A stretch of DNA of 64,000 bases from Pseudomonadota bacterium (lineage in GTDB: Bacteria > Pseudomonadota > Alphaproteobacteria > Micavibrionales > UBA2020), in assembly GCA_021845905.1 (NCBI GenBank), contig JAJZVA010000004.1, forward strand, positions 1-64,000, given 5' to 3'. The stretch's first letter is position 1; each line of letters opens with the position of its first letter. The translations under genes and the position numbers were made by a program. Shown piece by piece: positions 62,695 through 64,000 of this stretch. The notes beneath the pieces are model-generated. The model was given only the letters and a program-made list of their open reading frames with translations. It did not search any database and was not told where the DNA came from.

Positions 62695-63429
62695 TCAGCG
62701 CCTGTTGCCCGTGAACTGGAGCAAAATCATGAACAGGTTGATGAAGTTGAGGTAGAGACTGAGTGCCCCGGCCAGCGCCATTTTGGCGTTGGCCTCCGTC
62801 GCTCCGGCGCGATAGGTGACTTTCAGGTTCTGCGTTTCCCATGCCGTGAGGCCGGTGAAGACGACCACGCCGATGATCGAAACGACGAACTGCACCATCG
62901 CCGAATGCAGGAAAATATTGACGACGCTGGCGATGACGATGCCGATCAGCCCCATGAACAGGAACGAGCCCGCGCCGGCGAGGTCGCGCTTCGTCGTGTA
63001 GCCGTAAAGGCTGGTGGCGGCGAAGGTCGCGGCGGTGATGAAGAAGGTGCTCGCGATGCTGGCGCCGGTGTAAACGACGAAGATCGACGCGAGCGACAGC
63101 CCCATCAGGATCGAGAAAAGCGAGAACATCGTCGTCAGCTTCTGCACCGGCATGCGGGCCATGCGCGCGGGCGTGAAGCCGAACCAGAGGAAGACCAGCG
63201 GCGCGAACATTACCACGTAGGAGAGCGGCGTGCCGAAAATCAGGTGGAACAGCGCGGGGATATTGGCGACGGCAAAGGCCGAGAGCCCGGTCAGCACGAG
63301 GCCGATGCCCATGGTGTGATAAACGCCGCGCATGTAGGATTGCAATCCCGCATCGATCGCCGCGGCCTGATAGCCCGTGCGGCCAGTCGGACTGTTGCCG
63401 GACGGATTGTTTAACGGATCATAAGACAT
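62695..63429 (-). CDS. Bax inhibitor-1 family membrane protein
   Basis: 244 residues with seven hydrophobic segments after a polar start (DPLNNPSGNSPTGRTGYQ). YMRGVYHTMGIGLVLTGLSA, ASIASTFFITAATFAATSLY and SLYLNFINLFMILLQFTGNR are family hallmarks. The bacterial family (YccA/YbhL) includes pH-sensitive calcium leak proteins and FtsH substrates. Its role here is unknown. Confidence 0.93.
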   Translation of the reverse strand: MSYDPLNNPSGNSPTGRTGYQAAAIDAGLQSYMRGVYHTMGIGLVLTGLSAFAVANIPALFHLIFGTPLSYVVMFAPLVFLWFGFTPARMARMPVQKLTTMFSLFSILMGLSLASIFVVYTGASIASTFFITAATFAATSLYGYTTKRDLAGAGSFLFMGLIGIVIASVVNIFLHSAMVQFVVSIIGVVVFTGLTAWETQNLKVTYRAGATEANAKMALAGALSLYLNFINLFMILLQFTGNRR

Positions 63430-63501
63430 TACATGTCTCCTTTCTTTAAAGACCGTTCAATTTCTTTACTCGTTATATTATACGCTCCTTACGGATAACT
63501 T

Positions 63502-64000
63502 TCACTGGTTTCTTAAATAAGGCGCGGGTTTTTGCCGCAAAGCCCGCCAAGTGCCTAGAAAACCTGCAATTAATGTGATCAGCAGGCAAAGGACTGTAAC
63601 ACCCAAAAGCGCCGTTCCCTCGAATTCCCACGGCAAATCCATGACATAAATCTGCAAGGCCCAGGCCGACAGGGTGCCCAGCGCGCCGGCGATCAAGACC
63701 GTTAAAATGCCAAGCAGGCCATATTCAAGCAGGAATGTTTTGAGAATCCGCCAATGCGTCGCGCCAAGGACTTTCAAAATCACCGCGTCGTACAAGTGAC
63801 GGCGGCGCGCGGCGGCGATCCCGCCCGCCAGCACCAGCGTGCCCGCCAGCAACGTCACCGCGGCGCTGATGCTGACCGCCTGCGCCACGGCGCGAATGAA
63901 GACCCGTGCTTCGGCCAGCGCGTCGCCGACCTTCACGCAAGTGACGTTCGGAAAGAGGTTGGAGATTTTCCGTTGCAAGGCGTCCGCCTTGTCTTTGGCG
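63502..64000 (-). CDS. FtsX/YbbP-like ABC permease, C-terminal part (runs off window)
   Basis: The frame continues beyond the right edge. Visible: VFIRAVAQAVSISAAVTLLA, the conserved RRRHLYDAVILKVLGATHWR segment, ILKTFLLEYGLLGILTVLIA and a last membrane helix before the end KPAPYLRNQ. This is the C-terminal FtsX domain of a YbbP-like permease of a lipid or lipoprotein-related ABC complex. Confidence 0.85.
   Translation of the reverse strand, partial: AKDKADALQRKISNLFPNVTCVKVGDALAEARVFIRAVAQAVSISAAVTLLAGTLVLAGGIAAARRRHLYDAVILKVLGATHWRILKTFLLEYGLLGILTVLIAGALGTLSAWALQIYVMDLPWEFEGTALLGVTVLCLLITLIAGFLGTWRALRQKPAPYLRNQ

Noticed and set aside
1-64000. CRISPR arrays, rRNA genes, complete insertion sequences
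   Set aside because: No regularly spaced 25-40 bp repeats, no rRNA sequence, and only the tail of one transposase is present.

Overview
The window is chromosomal DNA from an alphaproteobacterium. Evidence: a GAAC-N7-GAAC LexA-type box in front of a Y-family polymerase, Tad/Flp pilus genes (cpaB, TadE- and TadG-like), a formate-tetrahydrofolate ligase, a lysine-rich histone-like peptide, and GC-rich core genes with GCG/CGC-heavy codons. I cannot name the genus. GC-rich core DNA is interrupted by three AT-richer accessory stretches.

Layout. (1) 1-5.1 kb is a decayed island: the end of an IS transposase, a serine resolvase, the C-terminal stump of a D5-type phage primase, the C-terminal stump of a tyrosine integrase, an amber-interrupted small gene and a RepB-type primase that lost its C-terminus. 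(2) 5.1-15.4 kb carries a DUF1566-like gene, then one long leftward operon coding for an outer-membrane factor, RND adaptor, RND pump, DUF2946-type protein, beta-barrel protein, TlpA-like thioredoxin and multicopper oxidase. A divergent MarR regulator faces it across a candidate operator. (3) 15.5-17.8 kb holds a small membrane protein, an alpha/beta hydrolase, tRNA-Cys and a lipoprotein. (4) 17,957-21,602 is an island at tRNA-Arg(ACG) bounded by perfect 48-bp repeats. It has no integrase and carries ccdAB, an SOS-type Y-family polymerase, a strongly folded candidate RNA with its own promoter-like sequence and terminator, and a small PD-(D/E)XK nuclease gene directly behind that RNA. This RNA plus nuclease pair is the best candidate here for an undescribed system.

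(5) 21.8-56.3 kb is mainly core: an OmpA-like lipoprotein and cation/proton antiporter, two tandem glycosyltransferases, an rRNA pseudouridine synthase, tadA, ankyrin and Sel1 repeat proteins, the lysine-rich peptide, a pirin facing a LysR regulator, a SET-domain protein overlapping a PAS-GGDEF cyclase, a Tad/TpsB surface cluster, guaA, an ABC-2 exporter, fhs, an unknown 371-residue protein, a porin, a chemoreceptor, a DinG-like helicase, a second ankyrin protein and a frameshifted FAD oxidoreductase. (6) 56,495-61,549 is an integrative element at tRNA-Ala(GGC), bounded by 102-bp repeats, with its own integrase, a phage-type replication ATPase, a six-unit 11-bp-phased repeat array and an ATGA-coupled membrane-protein module. 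A broken older integrase start outside its left end shows that this tRNA has been used before. (7) 61.6-64 kb holds a sigma-54 activator without a receiver domain, a Bax-inhibitor-1 family protein and part of an FtsX-like permease.

All identifications are by reading the sequence; no database search was run.
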